The position numbers were made by a program, and so were the translations under genes. A model generated the notes under the pieces. It saw only the letters and a list, made by a program, of their open reading frames with translations. It did not search any database and was not told the DNA's origin. 34,658 nt of DNA from Clostridium sp. LS (GTDB lineage: Bacteria > Bacillota > Clostridia > Clostridiales > Clostridiaceae), in assembly GCF_002760435.1 (NCBI RefSeq), contig NZ_AUUU01000252.1, positions 1 through 34,658 on the forward strand, read 5' to 3'. Below, piece after piece: positions 12,348 through 21,479 of this stretch (positions within the stretch are counted from its first letter, which is position 1; every line of letters starts with the position of its first letter).

Positions 12348-13398
12348 TAAAGGGTTGCTTTATGCATGGTTTAATTCAGCTAAGGCGCCAATAATTATAG
12401 GACTTTTAGTTTGGGGCATAGTAACTTATATAAATTTACAAAGAAAAATATTTAATTTAAAGAGTCAAATTGCTCAGACATTTACCAATTATTGTTATAC
12501 TGAAAATCTTAGCAGTTATCTTATTTTAGGTATTATATTTATAGCAATATATTATATAGCACAAGGAACTAATAAAAGGAATATGCTAATGTTTTTATCA
12601 AGTGGGCCATACACAAAAAAACAAATTAAATATAATGAATTAATTAGTATATTAATAACATTAATACCGTTTATTATATTATATCTATATATATCAATTA
12701 TGGGATATATAGGTAATAAAGAATTTATGCAAATTGTTGATGGTTATTTTAGTATGACTTTAATTGAAATAATTAGAATAGCTGCAATTGGAACATTATT
12801 AATATTATTTATGATTATAATTGATTCTATGTTTTCTAATTCAGTAATTGGATTTATTAGTATGATTTCTATTATACCAATTTCAATTATGATAATTATT
12901 ACAAAAGTTCTTGAGACATTAAGATATTCTGGTATAAATATTGATTACAGTATATCATATATAATTAGAAGCTTGATGTCAGGAAATTATTCTGAAGGTT
13001 ATAGTCCAAGTATTTTGCTTAACTCCATATCTATGAAATTTATTAGTATAAAACAATTGATAGCAGAAATAATAACATTATTAATTTTTATATTTATCAT
13101 GCTTTTAATATTTAATATAATACAAAAGAAATACAAAATTGAGCATAGCAATAAAATATTTTCATCTAAAACTGATGAAAATATTATAGTTATATTAATA
13201 TCAACAGCTTTAGGTTGTCTAGGATTTCTGTTATTTTTACAACCTTATATATATAGAATGCAGGGCAGATATGGTGAATATACACCATTATCTGGAATAA
13301 ATCTAGTTGAATGTTTAGGTGGTGATATACTTTTTGTTAGTATTACAGGTTTTATTGTATATAAGATTATAAAAATGTTACTAAAAAATATAACATAA
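12331..13398 (+). CDS. ABC transporter permease of the YtrA operon
   Basis: Start ATG 12331 is preceded by AAGGAGGAG; the frame extends upstream without a ribosome site. The 355-aa protein has at least seven hydrophobic segments: one near residue 20, one near 55, a cluster at 95-190, then a pair near 245 and one or more near 290-345. A larger outer region lies in between. This resembles ABC-2-type permeases of the YtrC/D kind. It overlaps the ATPase gene by 17 bases and ends the operon. No clear terminator follows before the next gene. Confidence 0.8.
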   Translation: MKKYFNKGLLYAWFNSAKAPIIIGLLVWGIVTYINLQRKIFNLKSQIAQTFTNYCYTENLSSYLILGIIFIAIYYIAQGTNKRNMLMFLSSGPYTKKQIKYNELISILITLIPFIILYLYISIMGYIGNKEFMQIVDGYFSMTLIEIIRIAAIGTLLILFMIIIDSMFSNSVIGFISMISIIPISIMIIITKVLETLRYSGINIDYSISYIIRSLMSGNYSEGYSPSILLNSISMKFISIKQLIAEIITLLIFIFIMLLIFNIIQKKYKIEHSNKIFSSKTDENIIVILISTALGCLGFLLFLQPYIYRMQGRYGEYTPLSGINLVECLGGDILFVSITGFIVYKIIKMLLKNIT

Positions 13399-13512
13399 AA
13401 TCTAAATTAGTGTTCATTACATCTCCTAAAGTATTTTTATTTTTGTCAGTAGAGAACCAAAAACAGAAAATTTGAATAATATATATTAACAAAAGAATAG
13501 GAGATGATAAAC

Positions 13513-13773
13513 ATGTCAAGACATTCTAAAGATTCTTGCTGCTGTCAATGTCAACCTTGTTGTTGCCAATGCCAACCTAGCTGTTGCCAAAGCTGTGGCT
13601 GCGGATGTGGTGGATTTGGTAATGGATTCGGTAATGGATTTGGAGGCGGCTGTGGAGGCTTCGGTAGTGGCTTTGGTGGCTGCGGAAGCTGGCTTTGGAT
13701 TATACTAATTTTATCCTTCTGTGGCGGTTTCGGATGCGGCGGCTTTGGTGGCGGTTGCGGAGGATTCTTCTAA
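13513..13773 (+). CDS. Cys/Gly-rich small protein, possible spore-coat or YjcZ-like peptide
   Basis: ATG 13513 lies eight bases after AGGAGATG. The 86-aa product has a cysteine-rich N-terminal third (DSCCCQCQPCCCQCQPSCC), a long Gly/Phe region (GGFGNGFGNGFGG) and one hydrophobic stretch near the end (SWLWIILILSF) before a final Gly/Cys tail. The Gly-rich lead-in to a short hydrophobic segment recalls the YjcZ-type sporulation peptides, and the Cys-runs recall coat and exosporium proteins that cross-link. Both comparisons are by composition only. The gene stands alone with a strong terminator after it. Its GC content is well above its surroundings because of Gly codons. Confidence 0.65.
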   Translation: MSRHSKDSCCCQCQPCCCQCQPSCCQSCGCGCGGFGNGFGNGFGGGCGGFGSGFGGCGSWLWIILILSFCGGFGCGGFGGGCGGFF

Positions 13774-13820
13774 TAATCTGATTAATATTAAGGAATCAAC
13801 TGTATAGTAGCCTTATTATT

Positions 13821-13858
13821 AGATAATAGAAACGCTGGTTCCAGCGTTTCTATTATCT
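13821..13858. terminator. Very strong hairpin terminator
   Basis: An 18-base arm AGATAATAGAAACGCTGG and its exact inverse lie two bases apart and are followed by TTTTATG. The stem is among the longest in the window and probably ends the Cys/Gly-rich gene transcript. Confidence 0.85.
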
Positions 13859-13970
13859 TTTATGTTTAAAAAATAAAGAAAGTTGTAATATAATACTTAA
13901 AAAGATATAATTTAAAATGTCAAAAGGGAATTGTTTTTAGATATTTTAACAATACGGAGTGATTATAATT

Positions 13971-14681
13971 ATGGAAGAAAGATTACAGAAATATATGGCA
14001 AGTTGCGGAGTGGCATCAAGAAGAAAGTGCGAAGAAATAATACAACAAGGAAAAGTGAAGGTAAATGGAAAAATAGTAAATGAAGTAGGAATAAAAATAG
14101 ATCCAGGTAAAGACATTGTAGAAGTTGATGGAGAAGTAATAAAAAAAGAAGAAAATAAAAAATATATAATGCTCAATAAACCTGAAGGATACATAAGTTC
14201 TGTAAAAGATGAAAAGGGTAGGCCAACTATTTTAGATATAGTGAAAACTAGTGAAAGAATTTATCCAATAGGAAGGCTGGATTATGATAGTTCAGGGTTA
14301 ATTTTATTAACCAATGATGGAGAAATTTATAATAAAATTATTCACCCTAGAGTGGAACTTGTGAAAAAATATATTGCAGTTGTCAAAGGTGAAATATTAC
14401 AAAAGGATATTCAGAAATTTGAGATAGGCATAGATATTGGAGGATATATAACAGCCCCGGCAACATTGAAAATAATAGGTTTTGAAAATGGAATTTCAAC
14501 AATTGAAATTGGAATTCATGAGGGTAAAAACAGGCAAATTCGAAAAATGTGTGCAGCATTGAATCATGAGGTTTTATCTTTGAAAAGAATAGCAATCGGT
14601 GAAATTAAATTGGGTTACTTAAAAAGGGGAGAATATAGAAACTTAAGCAAGGATGAAATAGACTACATAAATGATTTATAA
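13971..14681 (+). CDS. rluB: RNA pseudouridine synthase of the RsuA/RluB family
   Basis: The 236-aa enzyme has an N-terminal S4 RNA-binding domain (MEERLQKYMASCGVASRRKC, then VKVNGKIV) and the catalytic block GRLDYDSSGLILLTNDG, with the active-site Asp at about residue 104. It ends with the conserved EGKNRQIRKM motif. It should convert uridine to pseudouridine in ribosomal RNA; RluB acts at 23S position 2605 in E. coli, and RsuA/RluE are alternatives I cannot exclude. ATG 13971 follows CGGAGTG at seven bases; a GTG at 13959 in frame overlaps that site. Confidence 0.85.
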   Translation: MEERLQKYMASCGVASRRKCEEIIQQGKVKVNGKIVNEVGIKIDPGKDIVEVDGEVIKKEENKKYIMLNKPEGYISSVKDEKGRPTILDIVKTSERIYPIGRLDYDSSGLILLTNDGEIYNKIIHPRVELVKKYIAVVKGEILQKDIQKFEIGIDIGGYITAPATLKIIGFENGISTIEIGIHEGKNRQIRKMCAALNHEVLSLKRIAIGEIKLGYLKRGEYRNLSKDEIDYINDL

Positions 14682-14705
14682 AAATAATAGTAAATCTAAA
14701 GCAAC

Positions 14706-14719
14706 TTACAAATTTGTAA
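14706..14719. promoter_or_regulatory. 14-bp palindrome upstream of the RpiR-type gene
   Basis: TTACAAATTTGTAA is perfectly palindromic and lies about 95 bases before the regulator's start. It could be an operator for it. It is AT-rich enough to arise by chance. Confidence 0.3.
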
Positions 14720-14814
14720 TAATTTCTGTGAAATAACAGTTATTTATTGAACATTTGGAAATAAGATGATAAAATTAAAATAATATTATTCAATGTGATA
14801 CAGGAAGGCAAAAG

Positions 14815-15711
14815 ATGGATGAATTAAATAATGAAAATAGCAAAGATTTAATGAGATTAATTCAGGGTAAATTTATTAGGTTAAGTAAAGGTCAAAAACT
14901 GATAGCTGAATACATATTAAAGAATTATGATAAGGCTGCATTTATGACAGCTGCTAAACTCGGAATTTCTGTTGGAGTATCAGAATCAACCGTAGTAAGA
15001 TTTGCAAATGAACTAGGTTTTTCAGGTTATCCTAAATTGCAAAAAGCTTTGCAAGAACTTATAAAAAATAAACTTACTACAGTTCAAAGATTAGAACTTA
15101 GAAATGATTATTTTTCAGATGGTGACGCTCTTAAAGGTGTGCTTAAAGCTGATATGGAAAATATTAGAGCTACTTTAGAGAAAATAAATCAAAATACTTT
15201 TGAAGATGTCGTAAAAAGCATTTTTGATGCTAAAAGAATATATATAATAGGCCTTAGAAGTTCAACAGCACTTGCGGAATTTTTAGGATTTTACCTTAAC
15301 ATAATACTGCAAAATGTAAAAATCGTAAGTTATGGTATTTCAGATGTATTTGAGCAAATGATAAATGTGGGTGAAGGTGATTTAGTAATAGGAATTGGTT
15401 TTCCGAGATATGCTGCTAAGACAATAGATGCTTTAGAATTTTCTCAAGATAGAGGTGCTAAGGTAGTTGCTCTTACAGATAGTTTATTATCACCACTAGC
15501 TTCTAAAGCAGATTATACTTTAATAGCTCAAAGCAATATGGCATCGTTTGTAGACTCATTAGTAGCGCCTTTATCAGTAATAAATGCATTGATAATAGCT
15601 GTAGGAATGAGAGAAAAAGAAAACATTTCGGATATATTTGGAAACTTGGAACAAATATGGCAGACTTATAATGTATATTCATATAATAATAGAAATGTGG
15701 CAGATGATTAA
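14815..15711 (+). CDS. RpiR/MurR-family transcriptional regulator with SIS domain
   Basis: The 298-aa protein has an N-terminal RpiR helix-turn-helix (KGQKLIAEYILKNYDKAAFM, then VGVSESTVVRFANELGFSGY) and a C-terminal SIS sugar-phosphate-binding domain (YIIGLRSSTALAEFLGFYLN, GDLVIGIGFPRYAAKTIDAL). Members sense phosphosugars and control sugar or amino-sugar catabolism. No sugar-use operon adjoins it, so its target is elsewhere or it senses wall sugars. ATG has the site GGAAGG eight bases upstream. It is monocistronic, ending at the terminator 15739-15777. Confidence 0.85.
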   Translation: MDELNNENSKDLMRLIQGKFIRLSKGQKLIAEYILKNYDKAAFMTAAKLGISVGVSESTVVRFANELGFSGYPKLQKALQELIKNKLTTVQRLELRNDYFSDGDALKGVLKADMENIRATLEKINQNTFEDVVKSIFDAKRIYIIGLRSSTALAEFLGFYLNIILQNVKIVSYGISDVFEQMINVGEGDLVIGIGFPRYAAKTIDALEFSQDRGAKVVALTDSLLSPLASKADYTLIAQSNMASFVDSLVAPLSVINALIIAVGMREKENISDIFGNLEQIWQTYNVYSYNNRNVADD

Positions 15712-15738
15712 GTACAATTATGAGAGATAAGAACTAGG

Positions 15739-15777
15739 ATAAGCTGTTCTCAGAAAATTTTGAGGGCAGCTTATTTT
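15739..15777 (+). terminator. Rho-independent terminator
   Basis: ATAAGCTGTTCTCA pairs with TGAGGGCAGCTTAT (14 bp, two G-U pairs) around an 8-base loop and runs into TTTT. Confidence 0.75.
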
Positions 15778-15899
15778 AATTAATTAAGTTTTTCATATAA
15801 ATATTGGTATATAATTTAAATAAGTAACTTTATTTATAAAATTTATTTTAATAAATAAGGAGCTTATTATTAATGTGTTAAATTAAATGAGGAGATGAA

Positions 15900-17228
15900 A
15901 TGATGCAAACATTAATAAAAATGCCAGCTGATGTAGATTATATTATAACTACTTTAATGGATAATGGATTTGAAGCATATATTGTTGGCGGATGTGTTAG
16001 GGATAGTATTCTAAATAAAAAACCTAAAGACTGGGATATAACAACAAAAGCTAAACCTGAAGATGTAATTAAATTATTTGATAAAGTGGTTTTGACAGGA
16101 TTAAAACACGGTACTGTTACAGTAATAATAAATAAAGAGAGTTACGAAGTAACAACGTATAGAATAGATGGTGAATATGAAGATAATAGACATCCAAAAG
16201 AAGTAAAATTCGTTAATTCACTAAAAGAGGATTTATCAAGACGAGATTTTACAATAAATGCTATGGCTTATAATGAAAGAGATGGGTTAATAGATTACTT
16301 TGAAGGTATGAAAGATCTGGAAAAGAAAATAATAAAAACGGTAGGGGATCCAGAAAAAAGATTTAGTGAGGATGCTTTAAGAATGTTAAGAGCTATTAGA
16401 TTCTCTGCACAACTAAGTTTTTCAATTGATGAACATATATTATGTTCCATAGGTAAACTTAAAAATCATATTATGAATATTTCAAAAGAAAGAATAAGAG
16501 AAGAATTTAATAAAATACTACTCTACAATCCTACGAAAATTGAGAATCTAAAGGAATGCGGGCTTTTAGATTTTATTATACCAGGAATTAGCGCTACGTA
16601 TAATAAAAATCAAAATAATCCATATCATATTTATGATTTATATAATCATATAATTTTGTCTACCAATTCCATTGAGCCTTTACTTCATTTAAGGTTAACA
16701 ATGTTACTGCATGATTTAGGAAAAATAAATGTTGAAACAATAGATGAAAAGAATATATCCCACTTCTATGGGCATGCTGAAGAGTCAGTTAAAATATCTG
16801 AGAAAATACTAAAATCTTTAAAATATGATAATGACACAGTAAATAAAGTTTTAACTTTAGTAAAATATCATGATTGCACACTTAAAAGCAAGTTATCAAT
16901 AAAGAGGATGTTAAATAAAATAGGTGAAGATCTTTTTAGAGATCTAATAAAAGTCAAGAAAGCGGATATATTGGCACAAAATCCAATATATAGTGAAGAA
17001 CGTTTAATTAATTTAATTAATGTAGAAGATAAATTAAACATTATATTAGCTGAAAATGAATGCTTTATGTTAAAAGATTTAAAAATCAACGGGCGAGATT
17101 TAATAAGTTTAGGTTATGATAAAGGCAAAGAAATTGGGGAAACACTACAGTATTTGCTGAATTTAGTTATTGAGAATCCAGAATTGAATGATAGGGAAAA
17201 ACTTATTAATATAGTAAAAAAAAATTAG
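15900..17228 (+). CDS. cca: CCA-adding tRNA nucleotidyltransferase
   Basis: The 442-aa protein has the class II nucleotidyltransferase head: GGCVRD (30-35), the metal-binding DWD (44-46), and RRDFTINAMA (114-123). A tRNA-binding region follows, then an HD-type domain with LLHDLGK (269-275) and a HFYGHAEES block. It should add or repair the 3' CCA end of tRNA; a poly(A) polymerase is the main alternative, and the HD domain is usual in clostridial CCA enzymes. The site GGAGATGAA precedes two consecutive ATG codons (15900 and 15903); either may be used. Confidence 0.85.
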   Translation: MMQTLIKMPADVDYIITTLMDNGFEAYIVGGCVRDSILNKKPKDWDITTKAKPEDVIKLFDKVVLTGLKHGTVTVIINKESYEVTTYRIDGEYEDNRHPKEVKFVNSLKEDLSRRDFTINAMAYNERDGLIDYFEGMKDLEKKIIKTVGDPEKRFSEDALRMLRAIRFSAQLSFSIDEHILCSIGKLKNHIMNISKERIREEFNKILLYNPTKIENLKECGLLDFIIPGISATYNKNQNNPYHIYDLYNHIILSTNSIEPLLHLRLTMLLHDLGKINVETIDEKNISHFYGHAEESVKISEKILKSLKYDNDTVNKVLTLVKYHDCTLKSKLSIKRMLNKIGEDLFRDLIKVKKADILAQNPIYSEERLINLINVEDKLNIILAENECFMLKDLKINGRDLISLGYDKGKEIGETLQYLLNLVIENPELNDREKLINIVKKN

Positions 17229-17552
17229 AAACGTGAAAAATACAATTTAAAGTTTTTCTTCTTTTTCAATTCTGTTGATATTTATTTTAGAAATTCTTAC
17301 AAATAATAATTTAAAAATCTCCAATCTATACAGATAGTGTAAAAAGATGTATAATAAATATACAAGTAGTAATGATTTTATTAATATTCATTTAGTTAAA
17401 TATTAGGAGGTATTGAAGCCTAATATAATTAGATACTTTTCATTTTGAATAAAATGATGTAAAATTAATGCTATGATTACTTTACATAGAAGTATGTGGA
17501 TATAGTATTTAATTTTGATTTAAATAATAATTATTTGATTTGGGGGAAAATC
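17229..17552. other. Intergenic region with an orphan ribosome-site hairpin
   Basis: No gene was found. At 17400-17426 ATATTAGG and CCTAATAT form an 8-bp stem whose left side holds the perfect Shine-Dalgarno sequence TTAGGAGG. The only downstream start (TTG 17413) is two bases away and would give 11 codons. A second small repeat TCATTTT/AAAATGA lies near 17440. The rest is plain AT-rich DNA and presumably carries the comFB promoter. Confidence 0.45.
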
Positions 17553-17822
17553 ATGGAGAATGTAATAAATTATATGGAAGTATGGGTAAGGGAGTACATG
17601 GAAATCTTATTAGCAAAAACAGATGGTTGTAAATGTGATAAATGTAAACGAGATATCTTTACTCTGTCATTAAATAATCTTAAACCCTATTATGTTGCTA
17701 CACCTTTAGGCAAAATAATGGCCAAACTTGAGAGTACAAAACAACAAGTTGAAACAGATATAGTAGTACAAGTTACTAAAGCAATTAATAAAGTAAACAG
17801 CAATCCTAATCACGATAGATAA
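17553..17822 (+). CDS. comFB: ComFB-family protein
   Basis: ATG 17553 follows GGGGGAAAA at eight bases and I take it over an unsupported upstream in-frame start. The 89-aa product matches late-competence protein ComFB: an N-terminal helix (NVINYMEVWVREYMEILL), the zinc-type cluster CKCDKC (about residues 28-33) and the core RDIFTLSLNNLKPYYVATPL. Recent work links ComFB proteins to binding of cyclic dinucleotides; that is family knowledge, not visible here. In Bacillus comFB sits in an operon with comFA and comFC, but here it stands alone, so a competence role is uncertain. Confidence 0.8.
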   Translation: MENVINYMEVWVREYMEILLAKTDGCKCDKCKRDIFTLSLNNLKPYYVATPLGKIMAKLESTKQQVETDIVVQVTKAINKVNSNPNHDR

Positions 17823-17833
17823 TGATTAGGATT
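17802..17833. repeat. 11-bp perfect hairpin overlapping the comFB stop
   Basis: AATCCTAATCA (17802-17812) and TGATTAGGATT (17823-17833) form a perfect stem. On the plus strand it is followed by AAAAAATT rather than a T-tract, so it is at best a stabilising or weak termination structure. Confidence 0.5.
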
Positions 17834-17930
17834 AAAAAATTATGCTTAATTAAGTTGAATATTGCAAGCAGAAATTTAAAACATATATATAATTATATTT
17901 TATTATTATGAAAAGATATAGTAAATAGAA

Positions 17931-18722
17931 TTACCAATTTCCACTAGAGCCACCACCACCTGAAGAGCCACCTCCAAAGCCGCCGAAGCCACCTCCAGAA
18001 GAACCGCCTCTTGGTCCATTACCTCTGAAAAAACTACTCCAAAGAATAATTTGTAATAGCGAGTAGGATATTCTTCCTCTATTGAATATAAAATCTAAGA
18101 TTAGTAAACATAATATGGTTCCACCAATAATTTTAACATTTGTGTTACTAGCAACGGAATTGGCAGCTGGCAGAGTAATATTCAATGATTTGTCCAAAGT
18201 TACATTGTATTCTTTAGCAATATAATCACAAAAAGTACTATAAGCATTTTGGAGGCCTTCTCCATATTTTCCTACAACAAAGCTTGGTTTTGCAATAGTT
18301 TCCATAACTCTATTACTTAACACATCTGGAATAGCACCTTCGAGTCCACGTCCGACTTCTACTCTCCAGGTTCTGTCTTTAATAGCTAAAAGAATTAATA
18401 ATCCATTGTCCTTACCTTTTTGACCAATTCCCCAAGTTCTAAAAAGATTAATAGCGTAATCTTCAATAGGAGTTTTATTTGTTGAATTAATAATAACTAT
18501 TACTGCTTGTGCACCTGTCTTATCTTCTAATTCTTTACCAATTGAAACTATGCTGTTAGCTTCTGTTAGATCTATTGATTTAGAATAGTCATTTATATAT
18601 TTGTAATTTGTTGGAGAAGGAATTGTAGTTTCAGCATTTATAGGAAAATTTGCAATGAAAATTACTAAAAGAAGAAAATACAAAAAAGAAAATACAAATT
18701 TATTTTTTACATTTACTTTCAT
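17931..18722 (-). CDS. TPM-domain (YgcG-type) membrane protein
   Basis: The 263-aa protein has a signal peptide (FVFSFLYFLLLVIFIANFPI, cut near NAE), then a TPM domain (residues about 40-165: YINDYSKSIDL, DKTGAQAVIVII, GIGQKGKDNGLLILLA, WRVEVGRGLEGAIPD). A membrane span (IIGGTILCLLILDFIF) and a Gly/Ser-rich tail of about 35 residues (GGSSGGGFGGFGGGSSGGGG) follow. TPM domains are thought to bind metal and to act in envelope processes. The pairing with lemA just upstream (4-base overlap) is widespread in bacteria. No clear terminator was found on its 3' side. Confidence 0.85.
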   Translation of the reverse strand: MKVNVKNKFVFSFLYFLLLVIFIANFPINAETTIPSPTNYKYINDYSKSIDLTEANSIVSIGKELEDKTGAQAVIVIINSTNKTPIEDYAINLFRTWGIGQKGKDNGLLILLAIKDRTWRVEVGRGLEGAIPDVLSNRVMETIAKPSFVVGKYGEGLQNAYSTFCDYIAKEYNVTLDKSLNITLPAANSVASNTNVKIIGGTILCLLILDFIFNRGRISYSLLQIILWSSFFRGNGPRGGSSGGGFGGFGGGSSGGGGSSGNW

Positions 18723-19285
18723 TTAGTAAAATCTACAGAAGGGACATTGGCAGCACCTTCAGTTGCTTTATAAAGTGGTTTCTCTTGAAACCCAAATAAT
18801 GATGATATTATATTAATAGGGAAACTTCTTCTTTTAGTATTATAATTTGTTACAGCCGTATTATAATCTTGCCTAGCAATTGCTATTCTATTTTCTGTTC
18901 CCTCTAACTGAACTGATAAATCTCTAAAATTTTGATTTGATTTTAGTTCAGGATAATTTTCAACTATAGCAAGTAACCTTGAAAGAGAACCTGATAGCTG
19001 ACTGTCTGCGTTAGCTTGTTCTTGAACATTAGTTGCACCAGCTAATCGACTTCTGGCATTGGCTATGTCTGTAAATATTGTTTTTTCTTGAGTAGCATAA
19101 CCTTTTACTGTATTCACCAAATTAGGAATTAAATCAGATCTTCTTTGCAATTGAGTATCTATATTTGAAGCTGCTGCATTAGCAGTTTGTTCCAATGAAA
19201 CTAATTGGTTATAACCACTTACAGGAATACCTATAACTATTAGTGCTACAACTACAATAATTGCAATTTTTGTACCTTTTTTCAT
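18719..19285 (-). CDS. lemA: LemA-family membrane protein
   Basis: The 188-aa protein has one N-terminal membrane span (IAIIVVVALIVIGIPVSGY) and the LemA core: YNQLVSLEQTANAAASNIDT, QLQRRSDLIPNLVNTVKGYA and VTNYNTKRRSFPINIISSLF. The body is a long helical bundle with a short outside N-terminus. The cellular role of LemA is not settled. ATG 19285 follows AAAGGAGG. The TPM-protein gene overlaps its end, so the two form an operon. Confidence 0.9.
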   Translation of the reverse strand: MKKGTKIAIIVVVALIVIGIPVSGYNQLVSLEQTANAAASNIDTQLQRRSDLIPNLVNTVKGYATQEKTIFTDIANARSRLAGATNVQEQANADSQLSGSLSRLLAIVENYPELKSNQNFRDLSVQLEGTENRIAIARQDYNTAVTNYNTKRRSFPINIISSLFGFQEKPLYKATEGAANVPSVDFTK

Positions 19286-19453
19286 AATAAAAGACCTCCT
19301 TTCATCCTTAAGTTTAGTATGTTCAGAAATAGTGATTTTTATATATTAAGAATGGATATTAATATTTAATTTCGACTGAAAAATATTAATTACTTGGTTT
19401 TAGATTATTATGTATGATAGAATATAAGAAAACTTTAGTAATAGGTGATTATT

Positions 19454-20374
19454 TTGATATATGTATTAAACAGTGAGACACTACAGGAGGATTGCATTGA
19501 TAATATTCAATCAAGTAGAGAAAAAGCATTTCTTTGCAATATTACATTTGAACAACTAAAATTATATGCTGAAAGGTTGAATATTAATGAAAGAATACTT
19601 TATGAAAGCTTAAATGGGAAAACAACAAAGTTTGAAAGCTATGAAGGATTTGATTACATATCTTTAAAAATTCCTAAACTGAGTAATGTATTAGAACCTT
19701 CAAATAAAGTATGTATATTTTTCACCAAAAGTCTTCTTGTATTTATTTCTAATAACTTTTATGTTATTGATAATCTAATTAATAAAATACAATCCCAAGA
19801 AATAAGATGTACTAGCCTTAGCAAAGTTTTCTATAACTTTTTTGATATTCTTACACATGAGGATGCGAATTTTATAGATAATATTGAATATGAAATAACA
19901 GAACTTGAAGATGGATTAATAACTTCTAAGGATGATAACTATTTAAATAAAATAGTTATTCTAAGAAAAAAATTGCTAAAGTTAAAGCGTTATTATGAGA
20001 GATTTATAAGTATAGCCGAATCAATAGAAGAAAATGATAATGAATTAATTGATAAAAAGACAATTAAATATTTTAGAATGTTCACTAATCGAATTAACCG
20101 ATTATATGAAGGAGTAAATAATTTAAGAGATTATGTTACTCAAGTTAGGGAAGCCTACCAAGCTCAAGTTGATATTAACCAGAATACATTGATGAAATTA
20201 TTTACTGTGGTTACCACAATATTTTTGCCACTATCACTAATAGTAGGGTGGTATGGGATGAATGTTAAGATGCCAGAATATGGCTGGGATTATAGTTATC
20301 CAGCTATTATTTTAATAAGTATCAGTATAGTAGTTTTTTGTATTGTTTGGTTTAAGAAAAATAAATGGCTTTAA
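19454..20374 (+). CDS. corA: CorA-type divalent cation transporter
   Basis: TTG 19454 is the likely start because AGGTG lies six bases upstream; an in-frame GTG at 19445 is part of that site. The product (about 306 aa) has a cytoplasmic alpha/beta head, a long helical stalk (EYEITELEDGLITSKDDNYL) and two C-terminal membrane spans. The signature GMN is in GWYGMNVKMP at the end of the first span. It should form a pentameric Mg2+/Co2+ channel; efflux members of the family exist. The charged KKNKWL end is typical. It ends at a strong shared terminator. Confidence 0.85.
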   Translation: MIYVLNSETLQEDCIDNIQSSREKAFLCNITFEQLKLYAERLNINERILYESLNGKTTKFESYEGFDYISLKIPKLSNVLEPSNKVCIFFTKSLLVFISNNFYVIDNLINKIQSQEIRCTSLSKVFYNFFDILTHEDANFIDNIEYEITELEDGLITSKDDNYLNKIVILRKKLLKLKRYYERFISIAESIEENDNELIDKKTIKYFRMFTNRINRLYEGVNNLRDYVTQVREAYQAQVDINQNTLMKLFTVVTTIFLPLSLIVGWYGMNVKMPEYGWDYSYPAIILISISIVVFCIVWFKKNKWL

Positions 20375-20377
20375 GTT

Positions 20378-20431
20378 AAAATAGTTCCTAAAAGGCAAGT
20401 TACTTTGAATAAGCCTTTTAGGAACTATTTT
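20378..20431. terminator. Bidirectional terminator between corA and cax
   Basis: Nineteen-base perfect arms (AAAATAGTTCCTAAAAGGC and its inverse) surround a 16-base loop, with T-rich sequence on both exits. It serves both convergent genes. Confidence 0.9.
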
Positions 20432-20435
20432 GATT

Positions 20436-21479
20436 TTATAAAATAAAGAAAGAAGCTGCAACAATTAAATATACTGCAAGAAGCTGCACACCCTCGAGCC
20501 AGTTGGATTCGCCATCATTTGAGACTCTGTTTACTATTAATACAGCAACTATTAGTGCAATTAATTCAAATTCATTAAATACAATGCTCATTGGAGTGAA
20601 AAATAAACTTAAGAATATTAAAATAGGAGCTACAAATAAAATTATTTGTAAGCTTGAGCCAATAGCAATTTCTAAAGCAACATCCATCTTATTTTTCATA
20701 GCCATAGCTACACCTGTACTATGTTCGGCAGCATTTCCTATAATAGGGATAATGATTATTCCAACAAAAAATTCGCTTAGACCTAAACTTTTCGTAATTG
20801 ATTCTATGCCACTAACTAAGAATTCACTTTCTATAGCTACTAGTACTGTAGCTATAACTAATATTCCAATAGCTTTTTTTAATGACCACTTAGCTGTACC
20901 TTCTCCTTCAGTGGCAACCATATATATGTCCTTATGGGTAAAAAACGAAAAGATTAAACTCAATATGTATATTGAAATCATTATAACGGCAACAATTATG
21001 CTTAAGCCCTCGTATCTTGTATTTAAAAGTGAAGTTTCGACTGTATGTGTAAATAGTGCTGGCACGCATAATCCAACTACTGCAAATAATAACATACTTG
21101 ATGAGACCTCTACTACTTTTTTATTAAAGGTTTGAGTCTTATGTTTTAATCCTCCTGCAAGCATACTTGCTCCAAGAACTAATAAAACATTTCCTATTAC
21201 ACTACCCGCAATAGAAGATTTAACAACTTCAAAAAGCCCTTGTTTGAGAGCAAAAAATGATATTATAAGCTCAGTGGCATTTCCAAAAGTTCCATTTAAA
21301 AAACCGCCTATTTTCGGACCTGCATAAAAGGATATTTCTTCAGTTCCTTCTCCCATTAGACCTGCTAAAGGTATTATTGATAATGCAGCTAACACAAACA
21401 TTATAGATTGTGATGCATGCATAAACTCCGCTATAAAGCTTATTGGGATAAATATAAGCATATATTTTAATAATTTCAT
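20436..21479 (-). CDS. cax: Ca2+/H+ antiporter (CaCA family, CAX)
   Basis: ATG 21479 is preceded by AAGGAGGAA; the frame continues upstream to 21527 without a ribosome site. The 347-aa protein has about eleven membrane spans and the two inverted c-repeats that bind cation: FGNATELIISF in the first half and GNAAEHSTGVA in the second, each with the key Glu. It has an acidic loop (EGEGTAKW) between halves. It should expel Ca2+ in exchange for protons. I looked for a yybP-type manganese riboswitch upstream, which some such genes carry, and saw none. Confidence 0.85.
   Translation of the reverse strand: MKLLKYMLIFIPISFIAEFMHASQSIMFVLAALSIIPLAGLMGEGTEEISFYAGPKIGGFLNGTFGNATELIISFFALKQGLFEVVKSSIAGSVIGNVLLVLGASMLAGGLKHKTQTFNKKVVEVSSSMLLFAVVGLCVPALFTHTVETSLLNTRYEGLSIIVAVIMISIYILSLIFSFFTHKDIYMVATEGEGTAKWSLKKAIGILVIATVLVAIESEFLVSGIESITKSLGLSEFFVGIIIIPIIGNAAEHSTGVAMAMKNKMDVALEIAIGSSLQIILFVAPILIFLSLFFTPMSIVFNEFELIALIVAVLIVNRVSNDGESNWLEGVQLLAVYLIVAASFFIL

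Noticed and set aside
20503..21135. 210-codon plus-strand frame
   Set aside because: It is entirely antisense to the Ca2+/H+ antiporter gene, whose motifs and start are clear; the long frame reflects codon bias of a membrane protein.
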